In this document: positions 44,651 through 54,010 of the stretch, one piece after another
How positions within the stretch are numbered: the stretch's first letter is position 1
How the letters are laid out: each line of letters starts with the position of its first letter
Assembly (NCBI GenBank): GCA_005884925.1
Contig: VAYU01000025.1
Location: forward strand, 16,259 to 80,258
Source of the DNA: Actinomycetota bacterium
GTDB lineage: Bacteria > Actinomycetota > UBA4738 > HRBIN12
Direction: 5' to 3'
Length of the DNA: 64,000 nt
The notes under the pieces: model-generated
Told to the model about the DNA's origin: nothing
The model's input: the letters and a program-made list of their open reading frames with translations, nothing else
Databases searched by the model: none
Made by a program: the position numbers and the translations under genes

Positions 44651-46990
44651 TCAGTCGGCCCGAGACGGGACCGGGGCGGAGTCGCGCTCAAGCAGGAACG
44701 GGACGCTCGTGAGCAGGACGCGATCCTCGTACAGGAAGAGGCGTTTGATGAACAGCGCGCTCTGGTTGTGCAAGGGGAGCTGCCACCAGTGGGAAACGAT
44801 CACCTCGGGCACCAAGACGTTGACCACGGCGTTGGGGTGCATCGAGAACCGCCGAACCTCGTTCAGCATCGGACGGGTGAGGTCTCGGAACGGTGCCTCC
44901 ACGATGTCGAGCGGCACCTCGAGCCCGAGGTTGAACCACGCCTCCTCGAGGTGATGCGCCTGTTCGGGATCCACATCGAAGTAGATCGCGCGCGTGATCG
45001 TCGCGTCCAGCGTGCGGGCATAGTTGATCGCGCGCACGGTGACGTCGTTGACCGAGGAGACGAACACGAGGGTCACGGCCTTCTGCGGGACCAAGGGCTT
45101 CGAAACGTCGGCGTGGCGGGCAGGGTCCTCCACCACCGGCACATCGGTCACGACCACGCGGGGCTCTCCCAGGAGGCCCGCTTTCAGCCGGACCAGCTCG
45201 TTCTTGCCGACGAGGTACCGGACCAGCCCCTGATCCACGATCTCCGGGACCATGATCGTCACCACGTCGTGGGGGCCGGGGTGCAGACGTCGCACGTACG
45301 CGCGCACCGCCGACGTGAGGTTGCCGGCGCCAACGGGTTCGAGCTCCGCGGCTCCGGTACCGGCGAACGAAGGCCACCGCTCCGCCAGAGCCATCGGGAC
45401 GGATGCGCCGGGCGTCACGGCATGCAACGACGCGGGCCGGAACGAGCGGACGTAGCCGAGCGCCTCCGCGGTGGCTGCGTCGATGTCGCGGACCAGCAGT
45501 ACCACGTGGTTGGCCTCGAGTTCTCCGGGCCGCTCCGCACCGCGACGCGTCTGGGCCCGCACCCACGCGTAGTGCCGATGGATGGAGTAGAAGCCCGGCA
45601 CCAGCAACCCGATGATCAGGATCGAGAGCCACGCGCCGTCCGCGAACTTCGAGATCACGACGACGACCAGTACGACCGCGGTCGTGATCGCCCCGATGAT
45701 GTTGATCACTATCGAGCGACGCCATCCGCGCATCGCGCCCGCGCCCTTGCGGCCCTCGGCCAACCAGTGCCTGACCATCCCGGTCTGGGAAAGAGTGAAC
45801 GAGGTGAAGACCCCAACGACGTAGAAGTGGATCAGGGTGTTGAGGTCCGCGTGGAAGGCATAGATCATCGCGCACGAGAGCAGCCCCAGCACGATCACGC
45901 CGTTGGAGAAGACCAACCGGTCGCCGCGGTTGACGAACTGGCTCGGCATGAAGCGGTCGCGCGCGAGGATCGAGGCGAGCCGGGGGAAGTCCTGGTAGGC
46001 GGTGTTCGCGGCCAGGATCAAGATCGCCGCGGTGAAGAACTGCACCACGAAGAATCCCAGCGAGGAGTTGCCGAAGATCCCGATCGCGATCTGCGCGACC
46101 ACCGAGCGCTGCTCGCTCGCGACGACCCCGTCCATGTGCGTGGCGAGCCACGAGATCCCAAGGAACATCGTGACCGCGATCGTGCCCATGATCGCGAGGG
46201 TCGCGGCCGCGTTCCTCGCTTGGGGGCGTTTGAACGCGGGTACGCCGTTGGAGATCGCCTCCACGCCGGTGAGCGCCGTGGCACCTTGCGAGAACGCCTT
46301 CAGGATCGCGAACAGGCCCACCGCCGCGGCCGTCGTGGCGGCGTCCGGGATCAGCTCAGAGCTGACGCCGACCGGCGGACATCCACCGAGGCACCGAGCG
46401 AGCCCGAGCACGACGAGGAGAAGGATCGAGGCGACGAACCCGTAGGTCGGGATCGCGAAGACCGTCCCCGACTCGCGCGCGCCACGGAGGTTCGCGAACG
46501 TCACCAGCAGGACGAACAGCATGGAGAGCAGCACGCGGTGTTCGTTCGCCCAGCCGAACGCCGACCCGATCGCGAACACGCCGGCGACGATCGAGACCAC
46601 GACGGTCATCATGTAGTCGAACAGCAGCGCCGCCGCCGCCACCAGGCCGGGTAAGGTGCCGAGGTTGTCCTTGCTGACGATGTACGCTCCGCCGCCTCCG
46701 GGATAGGCACGGACGGTCTGTCGGTAGGAGCTCACGACGATCGCCATCAGCAGCGCGATCGCGATCGCGATCGGCATCACGTAGGACTGGGGGCGCGACG
46801 TGACGAGCGTGAGCGCGATCAGGATCTCGCCGGTGGCGTAGGCGACCGATGAGAGGGCGTCGGACGCGAAGACCGGGAGGGCGAGCACCTTGGGGAGCAA
46901 CGTGTGCTCCAGCTGTTGGCTCGTGAACGCGCGTCCGACGAAGAAGCGTTTGATGATCGACGTCGGGGGGGCGTGGGAGGTCGTCGCCAT
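44651..46990 (-). CDS. APC-superfamily permease resembling KimA-type K+ importers, long C-terminal cytosolic region
   Basis: RFFVGRAFTSQQLEHTLLPKVLALPVFASDALSSVAYATGEILIAL...SYRQTVRAYPGGGGAYIVSKDNLGTLPGLVAAAALLFDYMMTV...GVEAISNGVPAFKRPQARNAAATL. Confidence 0.88.
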   Translation of the reverse strand: MATTSHAPPTSIIKRFFVGRAFTSQQLEHTLLPKVLALPVFASDALSSVAYATGEILIALTLVTSRPQSYVMPIAIAIALLMAIVVSSYRQTVRAYPGGGGAYIVSKDNLGTLPGLVAAAALLFDYMMTVVVSIVAGVFAIGSAFGWANEHRVLLSMLFVLLVTFANLRGARESGTVFAIPTYGFVASILLLVVLGLARCLGGCPPVGVSSELIPDAATTAAAVGLFAILKAFSQGATALTGVEAISNGVPAFKRPQARNAAATLAIMGTIAVTMFLGISWLATHMDGVVASEQRSVVAQIAIGIFGNSSLGFFVVQFFTAAILILAANTAYQDFPRLASILARDRFMPSQFVNRGDRLVFSNGVIVLGLLSCAMIYAFHADLNTLIHFYVVGVFTSFTLSQTGMVRHWLAEGRKGAGAMRGWRRSIVINIIGAITTAVVLVVVVISKFADGAWLSILIIGLLVPGFYSIHRHYAWVRAQTRRGAERPGELEANHVVLLVRDIDAATAEALGYVRSFRPASLHAVTPGASVPMALAERWPSFAGTGAAELEPVGAGNLTSAVRAYVRRLHPGPHDVVTIMVPEIVDQGLVRYLVGKNELVRLKAGLLGEPRVVVTDVPVVEDPARHADVSKPLVPQKAVTLVFVSSVNDVTVRAINYARTLDATITRAIYFDVDPEQAHHLEEAWFNLGLEVPLDIVEAPFRDLTRPMLNEVRRFSMHPNAVVNVLVPEVIVSHWWQLPLHNQSALFIKRLFLYEDRVLLTSVPFLLERDSAPVPSRAD

Positions 46991-47012
46991 CGCCGGTGAT
47001 GCTACGTGGCGC

Positions 47013-47696
47013 TCAGGCGGATTCACCCACCCACCGGTAGCCGACACCCGGCTCGGTGACGATCAGGGCGGGTGAGGACGCGTCGTCGCCCAGCTTCTTG
47101 CGGAGCGCGCGGATGTACGTGCGGAGGTAGGTCGTCTCCGTCCCGTACCCCTGACCCCACACCCGGCGAAGGAGCCACTGGTGCGTGAGGAGCTTCCCCG
47201 GGTTGGAGACGAGCGCCTCCAATAAGGCGTACTCGGTGGGGGTCACGTGCAGCTGCTCGCCGTCCAGGGTGACCAGGCGTCGCGCGAGGTCGATCTCTAG
47301 CCCCCCATACCGGAGCGTCGGTTGAGGGGGCTCGTCCGGGCCCGCGCGGCGGAGCGCCGCGCGGGCCCGGGCGAGCAGCTCCTCCATCGCGAACGGCTTC
47401 GTCACGTAGTCGTCGGCCCCGGCGTCGAGCGCCGCGACCTTGTCCGACTGCGCCTCGCGGACGGACAGGATGATCACCGGGACGTCGGAGAACCCCCGCA
47501 CCCGCCGGATCACCTCGGTACCGTCCATGTCCGGGAGCCCGAGGTCCAGCAGCACGAGGTCGGGCTGCTGGTCGGCCGAGGCGACCACGCCCTCCTCCCC
47601 CGTGCCGACGGTCGCGACCTCGTAGCCATGGGCCTCGAGGCTCGTCCGGAGTGCCCGCCGGATCTGGGGTTCGTCGTCGACGACCAACACCTTCAC
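47013..47696 (-). CDS. OmpR-family response regulator, KdpE-like
   Basis: MKVLVVDDEPQIRRALRTSLEAHGYEVATVGTGEEG...DLVLLDLGLPDMDG...LHVTPTEYALLEALVSNPGKLLTHQWLLRRVWGQGYGTETTYLRTYIRALRKKLGDD. Confidence 0.93.
   Translation of the reverse strand: MKVLVVDDEPQIRRALRTSLEAHGYEVATVGTGEEGVVASADQQPDLVLLDLGLPDMDGTEVIRRVRGFSDVPVIILSVREAQSDKVAALDAGADDYVTKPFAMEELLARARAALRRAGPDEPPQPTLRYGGLEIDLARRLVTLDGEQLHVTPTEYALLEALVSNPGKLLTHQWLLRRVWGQGYGTETTYLRTYIRALRKKLGDDASSPALIVTEPGVGYRWVGESA
47336..47370. repeat. 16-bp perfect inverted repeat, 3-nt spacer, inside CDS
   Basis: CCGGGCCCGCGCGGCG gag CGCCGCGCGGGCCCGG. Confidence 0.97.
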
Positions 47697-49129
47697 AGCA
47701 CCGTCTCCTCGATCGGGACGTCGACCACCATCGCGGTCCCGCCCCCCGTCGTCTCCTCGATCCGGATGCGCCCGCCGTGAGCCACCACGATGGCGCGCGC
47801 GATCGCGAGGCCGAGGCCGCTGCCCGAAGACTCGGGGCTCTCGCGGCCGCGGTAGAAGGCTTCGAACACCTTCTCACGCTCCTCGGGCTTGATGCCCGGA
47901 CCCTCATCGGCGACGCGGACGCGGATCGCGCCACGCGTTTCGCCGACGTGGATCCGGATCGTCCCGCCCCGCGGGGAATGCCGTGCGGCGTTCTCCAGCA
48001 GGTTCGTCAGCACCTGGTCGAGCTGGACGGGATCCGCCGGGACCTCGGGGAGATCGGGAGCCAGCTGCAGCTCGACCGTGAAGTCGACGAGGAGCGGACG
48101 CATCCGGGCCACGACCGCTTCCGCGACCTCGTCGACGGCCGTCGCCACCCGCTTCGGGATCAGCGCACCGGCGCGGATCTTGGCGAGATCCAGGATGTTC
48201 CCCACCAATCGGTTCAGTCGGTCCGTCTCCTCGAGGATCGTCGTGAGCAGCTCCTGCTGCTGCCCCTTGTCGTGGGTCGCGCTCACATCCAGCAGGCTCG
48301 TGACCCCCGCTTTGATCGACGCGAGCGGGGTACGCAGATCGTGGGTGACCGACGAGAACATCGCGGCGCGCAACTGGTTGGTCTCGGCGTCCAGTTGCGC
48401 GAGACGCGCCCGGGCATCCAACCTCGCCCGGTCCAACGCGACCGCTGCTTGCCGGGTCGCGGCCTCCAGGAGCATCCGCTCGTCACGGGTGAACGAACGC
48501 CTTCCCTCCGGCCGCTCCGCGATCAACGTCCCGAGGGGGATGTTCGACACGACCACCGGGATCACCTCGGTCGGGCCGCCCCGAGGCACGCCCGGCCGGA
48601 CCGCTCGCGCCTCGATGTCCTGGCCGTCGAGCGTCACCGACACCTGGCAGGAGGCGAGACCGAGCGGTTCCAGGAGCACCTGGACGAACTCATCGAGCAC
48701 CCGGTCGGGGACGTCGCCGGACAGGAGCTTCGCGGACAAGAAGGCGAGCAGCCGCGCCTCCCGCTCGCGCCGCCCCGCTCGATCACGCTCATCCGCCGCG
48801 TACCCCACCACCAGCCCGACGACGACGGCGATCGCGAGGAACACGACCGCGGCGATCAGGTCGCGGAGCTGATCGAAGCGGAGCACGCGATCCGGGTATT
48901 CCACGATCGGCAGGGCGATCGAGGCGAGCACGGCGGCCACGACCCCCGCCCACAGCCCGCCGCTCACCGCTGCGATCGTCACGGCGAGGATGAAGATCGC
49001 GACGCCCGCGCCCTGGAGCTGGTACGTGAGCAGCGCGAGCACCGTACCGGCCAGGGTGGCGAGGAGGCCGATGCCGACCGAACGCACCGTCAACCGGGCA
49101 AGACGACCGGGAGGGCTCTCGACGACCAC
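47693..49129 (-). CDS. Sensor histidine kinase with DUF4118-like TM region, lacking the KdpD N-terminal domain
   Basis: LLATLAGTVLALLTYQLQGAGVAIFILAVTIAAV; HisKA FSSVTHDLRTPLASIKAGVTSLLD; HATPase VADEGPGIKPEEREKVFEAFYRG; ATGA overlap with RR. Confidence 0.92.
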   Translation of the reverse strand: MVVESPPGRLARLTVRSVGIGLLATLAGTVLALLTYQLQGAGVAIFILAVTIAAVSGGLWAGVVAAVLASIALPIVEYPDRVLRFDQLRDLIAAVVFLAIAVVVGLVVGYAADERDRAGRREREARLLAFLSAKLLSGDVPDRVLDEFVQVLLEPLGLASCQVSVTLDGQDIEARAVRPGVPRGGPTEVIPVVVSNIPLGTLIAERPEGRRSFTRDERMLLEAATRQAAVALDRARLDARARLAQLDAETNQLRAAMFSSVTHDLRTPLASIKAGVTSLLDVSATHDKGQQQELLTTILEETDRLNRLVGNILDLAKIRAGALIPKRVATAVDEVAEAVVARMRPLLVDFTVELQLAPDLPEVPADPVQLDQVLTNLLENAARHSPRGGTIRIHVGETRGAIRVRVADEGPGIKPEEREKVFEAFYRGRESPESSGSGLGLAIARAIVVAHGGRIRIEETTGGGTAMVVDVPIEETVL

Positions 49130-49159
49130 GGTCGAACGCTACCGCCCGCGTGGGGCCCG

Positions 49160-49225
49160 TTCACGCGTGACGGTCGTTCACGACATCTTCACGCCGCCCT
49201 AGGCATCCTTCACGCCCCGCTCACG
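49160..49225. promoter_or_regulatory. Array of TTCACG direct repeats in divergent promoter region (candidate response-regulator operator)
   Basis: TTCACG at 49160, 49177, 49188, 49209 and CTCACG at 49220; offsets 17, 11, 21, 11 bp. Confidence 0.45.
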
Positions 49226-49349
49226 GCAGATGCCGGAGCCTACTCAGCGGAAAGAGGTTTTCTGCCGGGCGGGCCGCGTGGCCGTCACCCCTAGGCGGTT
49301 CGTCGGGCAGGATGGGTTATCCACCGCTTTCCTCCGAGCCCGTCTTCGG

Positions 49350-49377
49350 GGCCGGCAGCTCCCTCCAGCTGCCGGCC
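49350..49377. repeat. 11-bp stem, 6-nt loop hairpin in the trkA leader
   Basis: GGCCGGCAGCT CCCTCC AGCTGCCGGCC. Confidence 0.8.
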
Positions 49378-49472
49378 TCAAGACATTCCTGGGGTCGTTC
49401 ACGGCGACGACCGCCTGCGCCCGAGGGGTCATGTCATGTCATCGCCAGAGCCCGGCGGTACCCTTCTGCCTC

Positions 49473-50135
49473 GTGCGCGTGCTGATCATGGGTTGCGGGC
49501 GGGTCGGTTCCGAACTTTCGCTCGCCTTGCTCGAGGGCGGCCACGACGTGACCGTCATCGACAAGAACCCTGAGGCGTTCTGGCGCTATCCCCCCGGCGA
49601 GGGCGCTCGTCAGATGGTGGGCCTCGGCTTCGATCGGGAACTGCTGGAGGAAGCGGGGATCAAGGACGCCGACGCGTTCATCGCGGTTTCCTCGGGAGAT
49701 AACTCCAACATCGTCTCCGCCCGGGTGGCGCTGGAGCACTTCCACGTGCCCAAGGTGATCGCCCGGATCTACGATCCGCGGCGCGCCGAGATCTACGGAC
49801 GACTCAACATCCCGACGGTCGCGACCACCACGTGGGGCATCAAGCAGATCCAGCTGATGCTCCTGCACGACCGGGAGGAGATCCGCGAGAGCCTCGGAGG
49901 AGGCGACATCCTCCGCGTGCGGGTTCCGGTCCCCGCGCATCTGATCGGCAAGGCCGCCAACACCCTCAACGTCGACGGCAAGATCCTGGTCGCCGGGGTC
50001 TCACGGGGCGGTACGGGGTGCCTCCCGACACCCGAAAGCACCCTGCAGGCGGGCGACTACCTCGTCGTGATGATGGTCAAGGACGGTCTGGAGCTGCTCG
50101 ACCAGCAGCTCGAGCCCGCGTCGGAGCACCACTGA
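49473..50135 (+). CDS. TrkA/RCK-type potassium channel regulatory protein
   Basis: VRVLIMGCGRVGSELSLALLEGGHDVTVIDKNPEAF...DADAFIAVSSGDNSNIVSARVA...VIARIYDPRRAEIYGRLNIPTV; GTG start. Confidence 0.93.
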   Translation: MRVLIMGCGRVGSELSLALLEGGHDVTVIDKNPEAFWRYPPGEGARQMVGLGFDRELLEEAGIKDADAFIAVSSGDNSNIVSARVALEHFHVPKVIARIYDPRRAEIYGRLNIPTVATTTWGIKQIQLMLLHDREEIRESLGGGDILRVRVPVPAHLIGKAANTLNVDGKILVAGVSRGGTGCLPTPESTLQAGDYLVVMMVKDGLELLDQQLEPASEHH

Positions 50136-50800
50136 TGAGGGTCGTGGTCACCGGGGGCGGGGCGATCGGCCGGCACCTGTCGGCGGATCTGGTGGAGCGC
50201 GGCCACGACGTGACGTTGATCGAGCAGCATCGTTCGGTCGTCGATCGGCTCCGCGAGGAGATCCCCGACGTGAAGGTGATGCTCGGGGATGCCTGCGAGC
50301 CCCGCATCCTCGATGAAGCGCACCTTTCCGATGCGGATGTCGTCGTGGCCGCGACGGGGGACGACGAAGACAACCTGGTCACGTCCCTGCTGGCGAAGCA
50401 GGAGTTCGCCGTGCCGCGCGTGCTCGCCCGGGTGAACCACCCCGGCAACGAGTGGCTGTTCAACGAGCAGTGGGGTGTCGACCAGGCGGTCTCGCCACCG
50501 CACATGCTCACGGCGATGGTCGAGGAGGCCGTCACGACGGGTGACCTGGTCCGGCTGCTTCGGCTGGAGGGCGGACGCGCATCCATCGTCGAGACGAAGC
50601 TGACGGCCGCGTCTCCCGCGGCGGGCAAGGCGCTCTACGAGCTGCGCCTGCCGCCGGATTCGACGATCGTGGCCGTGCTCCGTGAAGGTCACGTCGTGAT
50701 CCCGCAGCCGGAAACGGTGCTCGCGGCCGGCGATGAGCTGGTCGCGCTCGCGGCGCCGGAATCGGAGCTGACGCTCCGCGAGGCGATCGTCGGGGACTGA
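50135..50800 (+). CDS. TrkA/RCK-type potassium channel regulatory protein
   Basis: MRVVVTGGGAIGRHLSADLVERGHDVTLIEQ...VVVAATGDDEDNLVTSLLAKQEF; TGATG overlap with preceding gene. Confidence 0.93.
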   Translation: MRVVVTGGGAIGRHLSADLVERGHDVTLIEQHRSVVDRLREEIPDVKVMLGDACEPRILDEAHLSDADVVVAATGDDEDNLVTSLLAKQEFAVPRVLARVNHPGNEWLFNEQWGVDQAVSPPHMLTAMVEEAVTTGDLVRLLRLEGGRASIVETKLTAASPAAGKALYELRLPPDSTIVAVLREGHVVIPQPETVLAAGDELVALAAPESELTLREAIVGD

Positions 50801-50812
50801 CCGACACATTGC

Positions 50813-51499
50813 TTAGCCGCTCGGCTCGAACCGGTACCCCATCCCGGGCTCGGTGATGAAGTAGCGGGGGCGTGCCGGCTCCGGCTCGAGCTTCCGTCGG
50901 ATCTGCGCCATGTAGACGCGGAGGTAGTTCGTCTCCTCCTCGTATCGCGGGCCCCAGACCTCCTGCAGGAGCTGGCGCTGACTGACCAGCTTCCCCGGAT
51001 GACGGACGAGGATCTCGACGAGGTGCCACTCGGTCGGCGTGAGACGAACGGCCGTTTCGTCGGCGCCGATCACCTTCTTCGCGGCGAGGTCCACGGTGAA
51101 CGCCGCCGTGCGGACCACGGCTTCCTCGTCGTCGGTCGCGATCGCGCGGCGCTCGGACGCTCGCACCCGGGCGAGCAGCTCCCCCATCCCGAACGGTTTG
51201 GTGACGTAGTCATCCGCCCCGGCATCGAGCGCGTCGACCTTCTCGGCCTCCTGCTCGCGCGCCGACAACACGATGATCGGGACGGCGGTCCACGTCCGGA
51301 GGCCCCGGATCACCTCGACACCGTCGATCCCGGGCAGCCCGAGGTCCACGATCACGACGTCGGGGTGACGGCGAGCCGCCAGATCGAGCGCCGCTTCACC
51401 GTCCGGCGCCGTGTCAACGACATACCCCCGGGCGACCAGGTTGGTCCGCAGCCCACGCAGGATCTGAGGCTCGTCATCGACGACGAGCACCCTCGTCAC
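50813..51499 (-). CDS. kdpE: OmpR-family response regulator, KdpE-like
   Basis: MTRVLVVDDEPQILRGLRTNLVARGYVVDTAPDGEAAL...VRLTPTEWHLVEILVRHPGKLVSQRQLLQEVWGPRYEEETNYLRVYMAQIRRKLEPE. Confidence 0.93.
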   Translation of the reverse strand: MTRVLVVDDEPQILRGLRTNLVARGYVVDTAPDGEAALDLAARRHPDVVIVDLGLPGIDGVEVIRGLRTWTAVPIIVLSAREQEAEKVDALDAGADDYVTKPFGMGELLARVRASERRAIATDDEEAVVRTAAFTVDLAAKKVIGADETAVRLTPTEWHLVEILVRHPGKLVSQRQLLQEVWGPRYEEETNYLRVYMAQIRRKLEPEPARPRYFITEPGMGYRFEPSG

Positions 51500-53994
51500 G
51501 TCGACGCCGCCCGGAAGGCGAGCACCATCGTGAGCCCGCCACCCGGCGTGTCTTCGACCGAGAGCTCGCCGTCCATCGCCTCGACGAAGCCCTTCGCGAC
51601 GGCGAGCCCGAGCCCGATCCCGTCACGGCTCGTGCCGTCACCCAAGCGCTGGAAGGGACGGAACATCCGTTCGCGGTCCTGCCGCTGAACGCCGGGCCCG
51701 CGGTCGATCACCCGCAGCTCCACGCGCCCGGCCGCCGTCGATCCATGGATCCGCACCGGGCAATCCGGCGCCGTCAGCGCCGACGCGTTGGCAACGATGT
51801 TCGCGATCGCCCGCTCCAGCAGCCCGGGATCCACGTCCATCCGCGGGAGCGTCTCCGGCACGTCGACCACCAGCTCGCGCCCGCCGTCCGGGAGGCTCGC
51901 GAGCGCCTTCGGCACCACCTCGTCGAAGCCGACGACGTCCCGCACCAGCTTCAGGGCCCCGACCTGCAGACGGCTCATGTCGAGGAGGTTCGCGACGAGA
52001 CCGGTGAGCCGGTCGGTCTCGTCCTCGATCGTGCCGAGGAACAGCGCCGTCTCCTCGGGCGACCACACGACCTCGTCGTCGCGGAGGCTCGAGACCGATG
52101 CCTTGATCGACGCGAGGGGGGTCCGCAGATCGTGCGACACCGCGGCGAGGATGGCGGTGCGGAGCGCGTCCGCCTCCGCACGCGCCGCGGACGCCGCGGC
52201 TTCCTGCGCGAGCGCCCGGCCCCGGACGGCGAGCCCGAGCTGGCTCGCGAACGCGGACAGGAGCTGCAAACGATCGGCCGGGAGCGGACTCCCGCGGAGC
52301 GCCAGGACGGTGTCGTGGCCGAGCTGTACGACCTGAGCTGCCTCCTCGGGGATGGTCGGTGCGTCGGCGCCGGCCGCCGCCTCTCGGATCCATCGGCTCT
52401 GGTCGCCGTCCTCCCGGAGACGGAGCACCGAGACCGCATGCAAGCCGAACGTGGTCCGCGCATGCTCGACGAGCTCGGGGAGGGGATCGCCTTCGGCGGC
52501 CACCCGCGCGGTCAGGCGCGCGAGCGCCTCCGCCTCCGCGCCGCGCCGCTGCGCCTCCGCCCGATGCCTCGCCTCACGGTCCACCAGGATGCTCACGCTC
52601 GCGGCGACGACCACGAACACGACGAGGGCGACCACATCCTCGGGGTTGGCGACCTTCCACGTGTGGACCGGGGGCGTGAAGAACCAGTTGATCAGGAGCG
52701 CCGAGACCACCGCAGCCGGGATCGCCGGTCGCAGGCCACCGCCGAACGCGGTCCCGATCACGACCGTCAGGTACAGGAGCATGATCGTGGACAGCGCCAT
52801 CTGCCGGTCGAGCGCGGCGACCGCGATCGTCAGCCCGACGAGGACGACGGCTCCGGCGATCCCCGCGATGAGCTGACGGTCGCTCGAGAGGCCGGTCGCG
52901 ACGCGGCCGCTCACGCGGGCGCGTTGCGACGCCGGCTCGTGGGAGATGACGTGCACGTCGATCGGCCCCGAACCGCGGATCACGTCGAGGACGACCGAGC
53001 CCCCGAGGAGCCCGCGGAACCGGGAACGTCGACCCGCACCGAGAACGACCTGCATGATCCCCTCCACCCGCGCCAGGTCCAAGATCGCGTCCGGCACGCG
53101 CGCCCCGACGACCTCCTCGAACCGGCCACCGACCTGCCGCACGAGATCGCGGATGGCCTCGAGGTGGGGAGCGTCATCCCGGCCGGCATCCGGGATGACG
53201 TGTACGGCCATCAGCTCGCCGCCGCGCCGCGCGGCCATCCGCGCGGCGCGGCGGACCACGGGCTCGTCCTCCGGACCACCGCGCACCGCGACCAGGATCC
53301 GCTCGCGGGCCGTCGCCGGCTCGGAGCCCCGAGCCGGCGACGGCCCCGCTCGCAGCTCCTCGTCGACCCGGTCGGCCATCCACACGAGGGACAGCTCCCG
53401 CAGGCGCGCGAGGTTCTCCTCCCGGAACGTTCGCGCCAACGCGGCGTCCATCCGTTCGGGAGGGAAGACGTTCCCGTGTGCCAACCGGCGCTGGAGCGCC
53501 TGCGGGGTCATGTCCACGAGCTCCAGCTGATCCGCATCCCGTACGAGCGCGTCGGGGACCGTATCGACCGGCGCCTCGCCCGTGATCGCTTCGATCACAT
53601 CGTGCAGCGACTCGAGGTGATGGATGTTGACCGTCGAGAGCACGTCGATCCCGGCGGCGAGGAGCTCCTCGACGTCCTCCCAGCGGTGCCCGTTGCGCGA
53701 CCCGGCGGCGTTCGTATGCGCGAGCTCGTCGACGACCGCGACCTCGGGATGACGGGCCAGCACGGCATCGACATCCATCTCTTCGATCGCGGAACCGTCG
53801 TCATCGCTCCGGTGAGGCACGACCTCCACACCGCGGGTCTGCGCGCCGACCTCCTGTCGGCCGTACGTCTCCACGAAGCCGAGCACAACGTCGGTCCCGC
53901 GGGCACGCCGGCGCCGCGCTTCGTCGAGCATCGCGAACGTCTTGCCGACGCCCGGCGCATACCCGACGTAGATCCTCAGCCGCCCGCGCTCCAT
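51496..53994 (-). CDS. kdpD: Full-length KdpD-type sensor kinase
   Basis: MERGRLRIYVGYAPGVGKTFAMLDEARRRRARGTDVVLGFVETYGR (KdpD domain), ILVAVRGGPEDEPVVRRAARMAARRGGELMAVHVI (USP), DUF4118-like TM, AVSHDLRTPLASIKASVSSL, HATPase. Confidence 0.96.
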   Translation of the reverse strand: MERGRLRIYVGYAPGVGKTFAMLDEARRRRARGTDVVLGFVETYGRQEVGAQTRGVEVVPHRSDDDGSAIEEMDVDAVLARHPEVAVVDELAHTNAAGSRNGHRWEDVEELLAAGIDVLSTVNIHHLESLHDVIEAITGEAPVDTVPDALVRDADQLELVDMTPQALQRRLAHGNVFPPERMDAALARTFREENLARLRELSLVWMADRVDEELRAGPSPARGSEPATARERILVAVRGGPEDEPVVRRAARMAARRGGELMAVHVIPDAGRDDAPHLEAIRDLVRQVGGRFEEVVGARVPDAILDLARVEGIMQVVLGAGRRSRFRGLLGGSVVLDVIRGSGPIDVHVISHEPASQRARVSGRVATGLSSDRQLIAGIAGAVVLVGLTIAVAALDRQMALSTIMLLYLTVVIGTAFGGGLRPAIPAAVVSALLINWFFTPPVHTWKVANPEDVVALVVFVVVAASVSILVDREARHRAEAQRRGAEAEALARLTARVAAEGDPLPELVEHARTTFGLHAVSVLRLREDGDQSRWIREAAAGADAPTIPEEAAQVVQLGHDTVLALRGSPLPADRLQLLSAFASQLGLAVRGRALAQEAAASAARAEADALRTAILAAVSHDLRTPLASIKASVSSLRDDEVVWSPEETALFLGTIEDETDRLTGLVANLLDMSRLQVGALKLVRDVVGFDEVVPKALASLPDGGRELVVDVPETLPRMDVDPGLLERAIANIVANASALTAPDCPVRIHGSTAAGRVELRVIDRGPGVQRQDRERMFRPFQRLGDGTSRDGIGLGLAVAKGFVEAMDGELSVEDTPGGGLTMVLAFRAAST
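53219..53254. repeat. 16-bp perfect inverted repeat, 4-nt spacer, inside kdpD
   Basis: CCGCCGCGCCGCGCGG ccat CCGCGCGGCGCGGCGG. Confidence 0.97.
53307..53346. repeat. 18-bp perfect inverted repeat, 4-nt spacer, inside kdpD
   Basis: GGGCCGTCGCCGGCTCGG agcc CCGAGCCGGCGACGGCCC. Confidence 0.97.
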
Positions 53995-54010
53995 GCTTCG
54001 GAGGCTAGCC

